Below are positions 1-6,080 of a DNA stretch of 6,879 nucleotides, in pieces. The first letter of the stretch is position 1. Each line of letters begins with the position of its first letter. Source of the stretch: an uncultured Oscillospiraceae bacterium (GTDB lineage: Bacteria; Bacillota; Clostridia; Oscillospirales; Oscillospiraceae); the NCBI GenBank assembly GCA_934561515.1, contig CAKTGM010000051.1, positions 1 to 6,879 of the forward strand, given 5' to 3'. The notes under the pieces are model-generated. The model worked only from the letters and a program-made list of their open reading frames with translations, was not told the DNA's origin and did not search any database. Both the position numbers and the translations under genes were made by a program.

Positions 1-63
1 CGGCAGATTGCCGCCGCGCTCCCACAGGGTCGCTCTATTTGGATCAATGCGCTGTACGCTCTC

Positions 64-1449
64 TTACTTGTTGTAAGCTCTGTACAGGAAGGTCACGATC
101 TGACCGCGCGTGCAGGACTGGTTGGAGCCGAACAGACCGCCGCCGGTGCCGCCGGTGATGCCGTTCTTCTCCGCCCATGCAACAGCCGCGGCGTAGTAAG
201 CGTCAGCCGCCACATCGGTGAAGGCAGCGCTGCCGCTCACGGCAGGGCTGCCGGAGGCGCGATACAGGAAGGTGACAGCCTGCGCGCGCGTGCAGGTCGC
301 GTCGGGGCTGAACTTGCCGTCGCCCATGTCGGTGAGCTTGATCGCCGCACCGGCGCCGTCCACGACGGCGAGACCATCCATCGCGAAGCCCTTATCGGGG
401 GCGACGGTCAGGGTGATGGTCGCGCCCTTGGGCGCGGTCTTGTGGCTGGCAGCCACCTTGCCGTTCGTCGCGTTCAGAACGGTGATGGGATAGACCGATG
501 TATAGGAGCCGCCGCTGCTCATCCAGACGGCTGTGACAATCACGTTCCCGTCCGGCATGGTAAAGGTCGGCGCGGAGGCGTTGCCCGCGCCATCCTGCGC
601 GTGGAGGGGAATGGTGGTGTTGGCTTCTTCCTCTTCCAGCGTGCCGGAAATGGTGAAGCTGCCGTCGTTCTCAGCATAGATTCTCTCGGCTCTGCCGCAC
701 GGCTCGCCGCCCACCTCAAGGGCGATCTCCAGCGGCGTGTATGCCGGCAGGTATACATCGCCGGACGCGGTCTCTGCGCTGTAATAGCTGCCGCCCTCGA
801 TGCTTCGATAGGCGCGCACGCCGACCGTATAGGTCTTGTCCGCAGAAAGCTTTTCGGCGGGAACGGAGGCGGCCGTGTTTCCGTTGACGGAAACGCCGTT
901 TCCGCCCACGGTCAGCGCCATGTCGATGGAGGTGGTCTGGGAATTGAGATCGTAGCCGAAGCCGGTATCAGCCCAGCTGCCGTCCGCGTTCTGCTGATAG
1001 ATCGCCACGGCGTAGCCGTCCGCGCCGTCCACAGGCTTCCATTCCGCGCGCATGACCTCGTTGCCGATGAATTCCAGCGCAACGTCTGCCGGAGCGCTCG
1101 GCTGGTTGATGTTCGTGTAGGAGACCTTGGCGTCAAACATCTGACTGTCGATGACCGCGAGCGCGGTTTGCTCCGTTCCGTCCTCAAGCGTGAAGGTCTT
1201 CTCCGCCATCAGGAAGGAGGTCAGGTAGTATTCGCCCGTGGGAGCCAGCGCGCCCTCGGTGGGGATCGTGACCGAAATGCTGGCAGGGTTGGCCGCGGTC
1301 TGCTCGTCCACGAGGTAGTCCGCGCCGCCCTCCGTCCCGGCGAAATAGGTGCGCAGCACATAGGCCGTGTTCGCCGCAGGGTACTTCACCTGATCGGAGA
1401 GGGCGCTGACGCAGAGCGGCAGCGCGAGGCTCTCAAACGGCTCGGTCAC
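64..1449 (-). CDS. SLH-domain surface protein, probably 5'-truncated
   Basis: Reads as the C-terminal part of a cell-wall-anchored surface protein. In order (461 residues): a beta-rich region (about 20-112), a fibronectin-III-like domain (about 116-234, with AEWKPVDGADGY), a beta-rich linker ending TFTMPDGNVIVTAVW, an InlB-B-repeat/Flg_new-like domain (about 320-380), half an SLH repeat (380-408) and one full SLH repeat (409-461, with FTDV and CTRGQIVTFLYR). SLH domains normally bind secondary wall polymers, usually as three copies; here there are about one and a half. No signal peptide is visible. The GTG start has an AGGAGG five bases upstream (1455-1460), but the frame stays open back to a TGA at 1516-1518, with coding-like codons from about 1500 on. 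The start is therefore probably fortuitous and the true N-terminus lost. It overlaps the upstream gene by 17 bases in another frame. A pseudogene remnant is quite possible. Confidence 0.72.
   Translation of the reverse strand: MTEPFESLALPLCVSALSDQVKYPAANTAYVLRTYFAGTEGGADYLVDEQTAANPASISVTIPTEGALAPTGEYYLTSFLMAEKTFTLEDGTEQTALAVIDSQMFDAKVSYTNINQPSAPADVALEFIGNEVMRAEWKPVDGADGYAVAIYQQNADGSWADTGFGYDLNSQTTSIDMALTVGGNGVSVNGNTAASVPAEKLSADKTYTVGVRAYRSIEGGSYYSAETASGDVYLPAYTPLEIALEVGGEPCGRAERIYAENDGSFTISGTLEEEEANTTIPLHAQDGAGNASAPTFTMPDGNVIVTAVWMSSGGSYTSVYPITVLNATNGKVAASHKTAPKGATITLTVAPDKGFAMDGLAVVDGAGAAIKLTDMGDGKFSPDATCTRAQAVTFLYRASGSPAVSGSAAFTDVAADAYYAAAVAWAEKNGITGGTGGGLFGSNQSCTRGQIVTFLYRAYNK
82..297 (-). 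repeat. Diverged direct repeat encoding the SLH motif
   Basis: Bases 82-117 and 262-297 are near-identical direct repeats 180 bases apart (shared tacaggaaggt and gcgcgtgcagg cores). They encode the CTRxQxVTFLYRA end of successive SLH repeats. The 180-base period equals one SLH repeat, so this is ordinary domain duplication, but it is also a substrate for in-frame loss of repeats. Confidence 0.75.
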
Positions 1450-1852
1450 GAAGCCCTCCTGATCGGAGATGGGCAGATCGCCCGTGCTGAGGGAATAAAA
1501 TGGATAGCGTCTCTTTCATGATGTGGTTTTCTCTTTTTTCCGGGTCGGCCTTCTCTCGGCTTTCCCGCTCGCGCAGCCGCACGCAAACGATGGTCAGCAC
1601 GACGGCTGCCGCAAACGCTGCAACGGCCACCAGCACATAGCCGCCGGCGTCCTCCCGCAGCAGCATCGCGCCGAAGCTGCCCCATGCGGCGGTCTGCCCC
1701 GGAGCGATGAGCGTGCCCGCCGCCTGCATCAGCGCCGCACACAGCAGCATACACGCTGCGGAGAGGCTTATTGCCTCGCGCCGCTGCCTCCGGTGGGTAT
1801 TTTTCCGCACCCGCTGTCTGACGAGTGCGACCCGCCTTGCGGTATCGTACAT
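1433..1852 (-). CDS. Small two-TM membrane protein, paralogue of the sigma-linked protein
   Basis: 139 residues. A very basic cytoplasmic N-terminus (1-26, rich in R and K) is followed by TM1 (about 27-49), a short outside loop (50-70), TM2 (about 71-92) and a charged cytoplasmic tail. Layout and residues match the protein at 3251-3613: RVA at residues 7-9 in both, an xPG after TM1, and LTIVCVRLR against VTILCFRIR after TM2. The two are paralogues, and this one has no sigma gene beside it. ATG 1852 is chosen because rc AAAGGGGG lies just upstream; the longer in-frame extension to 1963 crosses the presumed promoter and is implausible. The last 28 or so residues (from M112) look unnatural and run into the SLH gene in another frame, so the original C-terminus was probably near residue 110. 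Function unknown; a membrane regulator of a sigma factor is the inference. Confidence 0.7.
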   Translation of the reverse strand: MYDTARRVALVRQRVRKNTHRRQRREAISLSAACMLLCAALMQAAGTLIAPGQTAAWGSFGAMLLREDAGGYVLVAVAAFAAAVVLTIVCVRLRERESREKADPEKRENHIMKETLSILFPQHGRSAHLRSGGLRDRAV

Positions 1853-1907
1853 ATCGTTTGAACCCCCTTTCCGGTTTGCCTGAAACTGTGACCTAAAAAC
1901 CCTTTCA

Positions 1908-1936
1908 CTTATATAGGTACAAAAAATCGAAAAAAC
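1908..1936 (-). promoter_or_regulatory. Possible promoter for the two-TM paralogue
   Basis: On the minus strand a TATATAAG box (TATAAG at 1913-1908) lies about 55 bases before the ATG at 1852. The matching -35 position (1936-1931, GTTTTT) is poor. The upstream A/T tracts could compensate as an UP-like element. The position after a strong terminator supports a new transcription start here. Confidence 0.4.
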
Positions 1937-1968
1937 TCTCACCAAAAACGCAAAATTTTTCAAAAAAA
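1921..1968. other. A-tract array, possible curved DNA
   Basis: Five A-tracts of 4-7 bases (1921-1926, 1930-1935, 1944-1948, 1952-1955, 1962-1968) have centres averaging about 10.4 bases apart, near one helical turn. Individual spacings are uneven (about 7.5 to 13.5). The array lies between the prsW terminator and the next operon's -10 box, where a bend or UP element would act. The last tract doubles as the terminator's U-tract. Confidence 0.4.
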
Positions 1969-1998
1969 TTTGAGAGCCGCCAAAAAGCAGCTCTCAAA
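1962..1998 (-). terminator. Intrinsic terminator after prsW
   Basis: On the minus strand TTTGAGAGCTGC pairs with GCGGCTCTCAAA (1998-1987 with 1980-1969; one G-T wobble), with a six-base loop, followed by seven Ts (1968-1962). It begins 13 bases past the prsW stop. It closes the sigma-PrsW operon and separates it from the paralogue operon. Confidence 0.92.
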
Positions 1999-2011
1999 GA
2001 GGAAAATTCGG

Positions 2012-2641
2012 TTATTTTGTCCGCGCGGAACGGAAGGATGGCAGCGCGCCCGCCGTCATGAGCAGCGCCGGCAGGGCGTAGGCGATGTACTGCGCCGCGC
2101 CGCCGTAGGCGATGAGCAGGTTATAGATGGCGTGGAGGGTGATGGCCGCGCCCAGCAGCCCGCAGGTCCCCGCAATCTTCAGCCGCGTCCGCTGCCATGT
2201 GTATGCAAGCCCGCCGCCGACGATCAGGCCGCAGAGCACGTGCATTGCGCCCGCCCCGAAGCCGCGGAAGAAGATGAAGGAGAAGCGGTCCGCGCCGTTC
2301 TGGATGAGATAGCAGACGTTTTCAAAGGTGGCGAAGCTCAGGGCAATCGTGATGGCGGCGGCCTTGATTTTATCCCCCTCCGGCTCGAACACCAGAAGAT
2401 AGAACACCAGCGGCAGAAGCTTCATCACTTCCTCCACCACCGGCGCGATCTCCGCCGTGGCGGCAAGGGCGTCCGCCTGACACACCGCCGCGAGGAAGGT
2501 GTTGATGTAAGCCGAAAGCAGACACACACCCATCCCGGCGATGCAGAACAGGAAAAAGCGGAGCTGCCGCCTGCCCATGCACAAAGCGGCTACCAGCAGG
2601 GGAGAGACCATGCAGATGAAGATATTTTCGATGTAGGTCAC
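2012..2641 (-). CDS. prsW: PrsW-family intramembrane metalloprotease
   Basis: 209 residues, polytopic. All signature motifs of the PrsW family are visible: E70-E71-x-x-K74 (VVEEVMKLLPL), F103xxxE107-N108 (FATFENV), R126 followed by H134xxxG138 (AGAMHVLCG) and H170xxxN174 (LHAIYN). The Glu and His residues are the expected metal ligands and catalytic residues. In Bacillus subtilis PrsW makes the first cut in the anti-sigma factor RsiW, releasing sigma-W; a relative acts on an ECF system in Clostridioides difficile. GTG 2641 is chosen because it overlaps the upstream TGA by four bases (GTGA) and has AAGGCGGTGG before it; longer readings run through the upstream gene. It is the last gene of the sigma operon and is followed at once by an intrinsic terminator. 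Likely substrate: the two-TM protein encoded at 3251-3613, by inference. Confidence 0.93.
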   Translation of the reverse strand: MTYIENIFICMVSPLLVAALCMGRRQLRFFLFCIAGMGVCLLSAYINTFLAAVCQADALAATAEIAPVVEEVMKLLPLVFYLLVFEPEGDKIKAAAITIALSFATFENVCYLIQNGADRFSFIFFRGFGAGAMHVLCGLIVGGGLAYTWQRTRLKIAGTCGLLGAAITLHAIYNLLIAYGGAAQYIAYALPALLMTAGALPSFRSARTK

Positions 2642-3264
2642 GCGTCCACCGCCTTTCTCGCGGCGGGCAGCAGGCCGAGAATGGCAAGCGTCAGCAGCAG
2701 ATCGCACCAGAAGGTGGGGCTTGCCAAAGAGGTATCCGGCCAGAAGCAGCCCGCCGTCCAGAGCAGATATTCCGAACCGGCAAAGCACAGCACGCCGATG
2801 TGGAAGTATCGCATATTCCGCGCCGCGCCCGTCTGCGTTTTCGCATAGACCAGTCCACGAATGGCGCAGAAGGAGAGCCATATCATCATGCCGCACCAGA
2901 TCAGGTTGGAGAGGATGTCTCCAAAGGTGCAGTAGAACGCCAGCAGCGGAAGGCCGAACACAGGCGCAAGCCATGCCCTGCGGCAGCGGAAGCTGCGCTC
3001 ATCCTGACTGGTGAGCGTGGCCTGCAAAATGCGCAGGAAGATGAGGCTGGCCACCCAGCCGAACTCCGACACATAAAAGACCCGGGGCGTGGTATCGAAC
3101 AGCAGCAGATACAGCGTCCAGTAGAGCGCACCGAGGGCAAAGCAGCCATAGAAGCACAGCAGCAGAAAGTAAGCCTGACGGTGGCTTTTGCGGCAGGCGA
3201 TACCCGAAAGCAGCGCGCCGACGAACGTGACCAGCAGTTGCAGCAGGTTCTCAATCAGCTCCAT
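2638..3264 (-). CDS. Seven-TM membrane protein of the sigma-PrsW operon
   Basis: 208 residues, mostly hydrophobic; family not recognised. Seven membrane segments can be read (about 5-23, 31-55, 62-80, 96-115, 116-138, 152-171, 180-203). Basic stretches after TM1 (RKSHR), TM3 (RCRR) and TM5 (KTQTGAARNMR) should be cytoplasmic by the positive-inside rule. That gives N-terminus outside and C-terminus inside, the topology of seven-TM receptors, without any recognised receptor motif. There is no soluble enzymatic domain. Its start overlaps the preceding gene by 14 bases and its stop overlaps prsW by 4, with GAGGGG before the ATG, so translation is probably coupled. Sitting between the candidate anti-sigma and the protease, it may sense the signal or scaffold or regulate cleavage; this is inference from position. 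Confidence 0.85.
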   Translation of the reverse strand: MELIENLLQLLVTFVGALLSGIACRKSHRQAYFLLLCFYGCFALGALYWTLYLLLFDTTPRVFYVSEFGWVASLIFLRILQATLTSQDERSFRCRRAWLAPVFGLPLLAFYCTFGDILSNLIWCGMMIWLSFCAIRGLVYAKTQTGAARNMRYFHIGVLCFAGSEYLLWTAGCFWPDTSLASPTFWCDLLLTLAILGLLPAARKAVDA

Positions 3265-3613
3265 GAATCCCCTCGCTTTCCTCGTTCTGATCGTCCTCGC
3301 GGTTCATCTGCCGGATGCGAAAGCACAGGATGGTCACGCACACGCCGAGTAAAAACGCCAAAAGCCCTATGACGATGTATCCCAAGGCCGCGCCGCCGCC
3401 GTACATACTGGCCGCCGTTTCAAAGCCGGAGTAGTCGCTTGTCTGGATGTGTGCGGCAATGCCGGGCATGGCGAGGGACGCGCCGGTGAGCAGCGCAAGG
3501 CACGCCGCCACGGCGGAAGCCATGGTGATCGTATTGCGCCGCAGCCGTTTCTCCCGTTCCATTTTGGCGATGCGCCGCTTCGTCTCCGCGACGCGTTCCT
3601 CATGACTCCGCAT
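3251..3613 (-). CDS. Two-TM membrane protein, candidate regulator of the ECF sigma
   Basis: 120 residues. Basic amphipathic N-terminus (1-27, RVAETKRRIAKMEREKRLRR), TM1 (about 28-50), outside loop of about 24 residues (51-74), TM2 (about 75-98), then an acidic tail (REDDQNEESE). Both ends should be cytoplasmic. Its place directly after the sigma gene is where anti-sigma factors usually sit, but no HxxxCxxC zinc anti-sigma motif is present and most anti-sigmas have one TM. If it is an anti-sigma it is a non-classical one, contacting the sigma through its basic head or acidic tail. It overlaps the sigma gene by 14 bases, with GGGAGGGG before its ATG. The short outside loop is the likely site of any PrsW cut. 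A diverged paralogue lies at 1433-1852. The role is inferred from context. Confidence 0.85.
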   Translation of the reverse strand: MRSHEERVAETKRRIAKMEREKRLRRNTITMASAVAACLALLTGASLAMPGIAAHIQTSDYSGFETAASMYGGGAALGYIVIGLLAFLLGVCVTILCFRIRQMNREDDQNEESEGIHGAD

Positions 3614-4148
3614 TTGTGATCCCCTCCCGTTCCAAGAGCCTTCGCAGGCTCTCTTTTCCGCGATACACCATGTTGGTGATCTGTTTTACCGTTTTTCCCG
3701 TGACCTCCGCCGCCTGCGCGTAGCTCATATCCTCAAAATAGGTGAGATATAAAACCTCCCGATAGTCCGGGTTCATTTCGCTCATGCAGAAATGCAGGAT
3801 GCGGTTTCGCTCCTCCGTCCGGATGACCTCCTCCGCCAGCAGCCGTCCGTCAGGCTCGCCGGACAGCGCATCAAGGCTGAACAGGGGCTTTCGCCTGCTC
3901 TTATGGCGCAGCGCCATGTGGCGCGCCGCCTTATAGAGATACGCCTTGAAGCCGCCATCCCGAATGCGGGGCTTTTTCGTGAACAGATAGGCGAAAACAT
4001 CCAGCATCAGCTCCTCCGCCTCGTGAACGTCATGCAGATAGCCGTCAATGTACAGGGTCAGGGGGTCACCGTATTTTTCCATCAGGGCGCTGAGCCCCGC
4101 GTCGTCGCCGTTTAAGTATTGGCGGTAGAGAGCCTCGTCACAGGCCAT
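3600..4148 (-). CDS. ECF-like sigma-70 family RNA polymerase sigma factor
   Basis: 182 residues, a two-domain sigma factor. Region 2 spans about 8-85, with EAEELMLDVFAYLFTK and FKAYLYKAARHMALRHKSR, the core-binding and -10-recognition helices. Region 4 spans about 115-175, with DYREVLYLTYFEDMSYAQAA and the recognition helix around KTVKQITNMVYRGKESLRR. The linker is short and regions 1 and 3 are absent, as in ECF sigmas. ATG 4148 is preferred over the in-frame GTG 4157 because GAGGAA ends nine bases before the ATG but directly abuts the GTG. It is the first gene of the tightly overlapping cassette ending in prsW, so its activity is probably held at the membrane and released by proteolysis. No clear promoter of its own is visible in the 84-base gap upstream; it may be read from pucR. 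Confidence 0.93.
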   Translation of the reverse strand: MACDEALYRQYLNGDDAGLSALMEKYGDPLTLYIDGYLHDVHEAEELMLDVFAYLFTKKPRIRDGGFKAYLYKAARHMALRHKSRRKPLFSLDALSGEPDGRLLAEEVIRTEERNRILHFCMSEMNPDYREVLYLTYFEDMSYAQAAEVTGKTVKQITNMVYRGKESLRRLLEREGITNAES

Positions 4149-4179
4149 GGCGTTCACTTCCTCTTCTGGCGGGTGTGTG

Positions 4180-4216
4180 CGATATCATATCGGGCGCTGC
4201 ATGAAAGCAGCCCGGA
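4180..4216 (-). other. Inverted repeats in the DUF1003-sigma gap
   Basis: The 84-base gap (4149-4232) holds a perfect 13-base palindrome, cgatatcatatcg (4180-4192), and next to it a GC-rich hairpin (about 4192-4216; GCTGC pairs with GCAGC around TTTCAT). There is no T-run after the hairpin on the minus strand, so it is not a standard terminator. The palindrome contains a TATGAT (4189-4184) that could be a -10 box, but no matching -35 is seen. An operator or mRNA structure is possible. Confidence 0.4.
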
Positions 4217-4232
4217 ATCGCGTCATTTGGGG

Positions 4233-4769
4233 TTATTGCTCCTTGGGGGGCTTCTGTGAGGAAGAGGCTTCTTCCTTCTTGCTCTCCTCCGCGAGATGCT
4301 TTTCGAGCGCTGACTCGCGGGCGAGGATGGCATTTACCTTGTCGTAGAGGTCCTCGATCATGATCTCCGTCTTGAGGTTGACGCGGTAATCGTTCTCCGC
4401 GCGGCGGCGGTCCTTTTCCTCCTGCCGGTTCTGGCTCATCATGATGAGCGGCGCCTGAATGGCCGCGACGCACGAGAGCACGAGGTTCAGCAGGATGAAA
4501 GGAAAGGGGTCGAAGGCCTTGGCCGCGAGCAGCGTGTTGACAACCATCCAGAGGATCAGCACGCCGGTGAAGGCGAAGATGAACGCCCAGCTGCCCGCGA
4601 ATTTCGCGATGGCGTCCGCCGCCCGCTGACCGATGGTGTATTTTTCCTTTTCGCCTGCGAGATTTTCGGAAATTTTACTGTCCGCCAGCAGGTTCAGCAC
4701 CTCTTCGTCCGTCATGTCGTGGCGGATGTCCTTGAGGACTTCCCTCAAAAGCTTTCTGTTTTCCTTCAT
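4233..4769 (-). CDS. DUF1003 family membrane protein
   Basis: 178 residues. A soluble N-terminus (1-57) with an acidic helical stretch, then the family core: FAGSWAFIF leading into TM1 (about 59-81), FDPFPFILLNLVLSC and AAIQAPLIMMSQNRQ through TM2 (about 88-111), then a long charged helix (113-162) likely to form a coiled coil, and a polar lysine/glutamate/serine tail. The FDPFPFILLN and APLIMMSQNRQ strings are typical of DUF1003 proteins, whose function is not established. ATG 4769 is used because AAAGGA stands seven bases upstream; an in-frame GTG at 4808 lies inside the intercistronic hairpin. It follows pucR by 44 bases with no terminator and is probably co-transcribed with it. Confidence 0.9.
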   Translation of the reverse strand: MKENRKLLREVLKDIRHDMTDEEVLNLLADSKISENLAGEKEKYTIGQRAADAIAKFAGSWAFIFAFTGVLILWMVVNTLLAAKAFDPFPFILLNLVLSCVAAIQAPLIMMSQNRQEEKDRRRAENDYRVNLKTEIMIEDLYDKVNAILARESALEKHLAEESKKEEASSSQKPPKEQ

Positions 4770-4790
4770 GATATCATCCTTTTCTATCTG

Positions 4791-4812
4791 ACCGGCGCGA
4801 TCGTGCACCGGT
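4791..4812 (-). other. Intercistronic hairpin between pucR and the DUF1003 gene
   Basis: accggcgc (4791-4798) pairs with gcaccggt (4805-4812) around a six-base loop, with one wobble pair on the minus-strand RNA. It starts one base after the pucR stop and has no T-run on the minus strand. It is more likely an mRNA-stabilising or processing structure than a terminator. Confidence 0.45.
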
Positions 4813-4813
4813 T

Positions 4814-6043
4814 TTATGCTTCGTTATTCATTGCGCGCAGGAAAAAGTCCGGCCCTTTCGTCTCAAACAGAATGAGCGACACGCCGAGCAGCAGATCTGC
4901 GTGCAGGGACGGCTCCTCCAGCGGGATGAGAAAATCCTCCTGCAAGCGCCGGATGCGGTAGAGCACGGTGTTGCGGTGGGTGTAGAGCGCGTCGCTGGTC
5001 TTGATGAGCGAGTGGCAGCAGGTGAGGTAATGGTAGAGCGTTTCGCAGTACTGCGTACCCTTTTCCCGATCGTGAACGGCAAGGCGGCGAAGCTCCGGTG
5101 AAACAAGGTCGCCCCGGCCCTCCAGATTTTTCAGCAGCAGCGGCGTGCGCAGCTGCTGCGCTGTGCAGACGGCTTCACCGTGGAAGCGCGCATCCTTCAT
5201 CAGCTCCAGCGCCTCGCGCGCCGTGCGGTAGAGCTGCGGAAGGGTGAAAAGATCGCCGACCGGCGCGGAGATGAGGATTTTAAGCTGAAATTCCTCCGCA
5301 AGCTCGGAAAAGATGTTGCTATCCCCCTCCCGGTGCAGGAAGAGGAAAACGTCGCCCTTGTATAAAAAAGGGTGGCTGTCGGGAATCTGCGCTTCCAGCT
5401 CTTCCTTTAAGTGCCGCTTTCCCATGTAGGCGCTGTGGTAGGTCTCGAGGTCGATGAGGGCGAAGGCGCGCGGATGAAAGTCTGCAAGGTAGGTGCCGGA
5501 GGCCTGAAGCTGAAAATGCGCGGCGGAGGAAAATCCGCCGTCCAGCAGGTGCATGAGAATGTCCTCCGCCGTTTCAAAGGGCTTGTCCTGATGGCTCGCC
5601 TCCACAAACATCTGCTTGGAGAGGATGTGCTCCACCAGCTCCCAGGTCTGCGGCGGGATCTTTTCCAGATGCCCGTCCGTATCTACACAGATGAGGCAGC
5701 CGAGGCGCACGCCCGCGCTGACGAGCGGCGCAAAGCGCCGCCGGTAGGGGCTGTCCGCCAGCTGGACATAGTCCGCCCAGCCGGCTGTGAGCATCGCATT
5801 TCTGCTGATGATCGCGCCGGCCTCGTAGGTGATCTCGCCGCGGCGCACGGCGGTTTCAAAGAGCGCATCGGAAAAGCCGAGCGGCAGGTAGTGCGCTGCG
5901 ACGTGAAAGGTATCGTCCAGCACCAGAAGCGGGCAGCCCAGCAGCTCGCCCGTGCTGACGGCGAGCTTTCCGAGATCGTCCTGCGCAAAGAACTGTTCAA
6001 GCAGCGTTTCGGCGCTGCACATTTCCCATGTTGCTTCGCCCAT
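4814..6043 (-). CDS. PucR/CdaR-type transcriptional regulator
   Basis: 409 residues, close to the usual length of this family. The N-terminal part (about 1-150) looks like a sensory domain of GAF-like build (GELLGCPLLVLDDTFHVAAH; APLVSAGVRLGCLICVD). The middle (about 160-290) resembles the CdaR GGDEF-like region (RAFALIDLE; YKGDVFLFLH). The C-terminus (about 335-392) carries the PucR-type helix-turn-helix, with SLIKTSDALYTHRNTVLYRI and RRLQ. Relatives control purine breakdown, sugar-acid or amino-acid use as activators; no catabolic gene is in this window, so the ligand cannot be named. ATG 6043 is chosen for its GGAGGA nine bases upstream. It has its own promoter and is divergent from hsp20. 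With no terminator behind it, it may lead a transcript running through the sigma-PrsW genes. Autoregulation through nearby inverted repeats is plausible. Confidence 0.9.
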   Translation of the reverse strand: MGEATWEMCSAETLLEQFFAQDDLGKLAVSTGELLGCPLLVLDDTFHVAAHYLPLGFSDALFETAVRRGEITYEAGAIISRNAMLTAGWADYVQLADSPYRRRFAPLVSAGVRLGCLICVDTDGHLEKIPPQTWELVEHILSKQMFVEASHQDKPFETAEDILMHLLDGGFSSAAHFQLQASGTYLADFHPRAFALIDLETYHSAYMGKRHLKEELEAQIPDSHPFLYKGDVFLFLHREGDSNIFSELAEEFQLKILISAPVGDLFTLPQLYRTAREALELMKDARFHGEAVCTAQQLRTPLLLKNLEGRGDLVSPELRRLAVHDREKGTQYCETLYHYLTCCHSLIKTSDALYTHRNTVLYRIRRLQEDFLIPLEEPSLHADLLLGVSLILFETKGPDFFLRAMNNEA

Positions 6044-6061
6044 GCGGTATATTCCTCCAAT

Positions 6062-6080
6062 CTTGTGCTTTCGGCACAAG
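6062..6080 (-). promoter_or_regulatory. Perfect inverted repeat in the pucR leader
   Basis: CTTGTGC (6062-6068) and GCACAAG (6074-6080) form a perfect seven-base inverted repeat around a five-base loop. It lies between the pucR promoter and its Shine-Dalgarno (cctcc at 6054-6058, three bases away). It can be an RNA hairpin near the 5' end or a DNA operator downstream of the start site. The heptamer recurs at 6259-6265. Confidence 0.6.

Noticed and set aside
1..13. Short inverted repeat cggc/gccg as terminator of the SLH gene
   Set aside because: Only four base pairs with no T-run; bases 1-63 show no supported feature.
442..1521. Plus-strand open frame of 359 codons
   Set aside because: It lies opposite the SLH gene, has a low-complexity R/G/H/V-rich composition typical of the antisense of GC-rich genes, and shows no domain.
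1853..1963. 37-codon N-terminal extension of the two-TM paralogue
   Set aside because: It would translate the presumed -10 box and leader; the ATG at 1852 has a strong ribosome site.
1970..2848. Plus-strand open frame of 292 codons
   Set aside because: Antisense to prsW and the seven-TM gene, whose motifs and membrane segments are clear; it has no domain of its own.
4184..4212. Vegetative promoter for the sigma gene
   Set aside because: TATGAT is present but the 17-base-spaced -35 position reads GGCTGC, and no ECF-type AAC-N16-CGTA pair is seen there.
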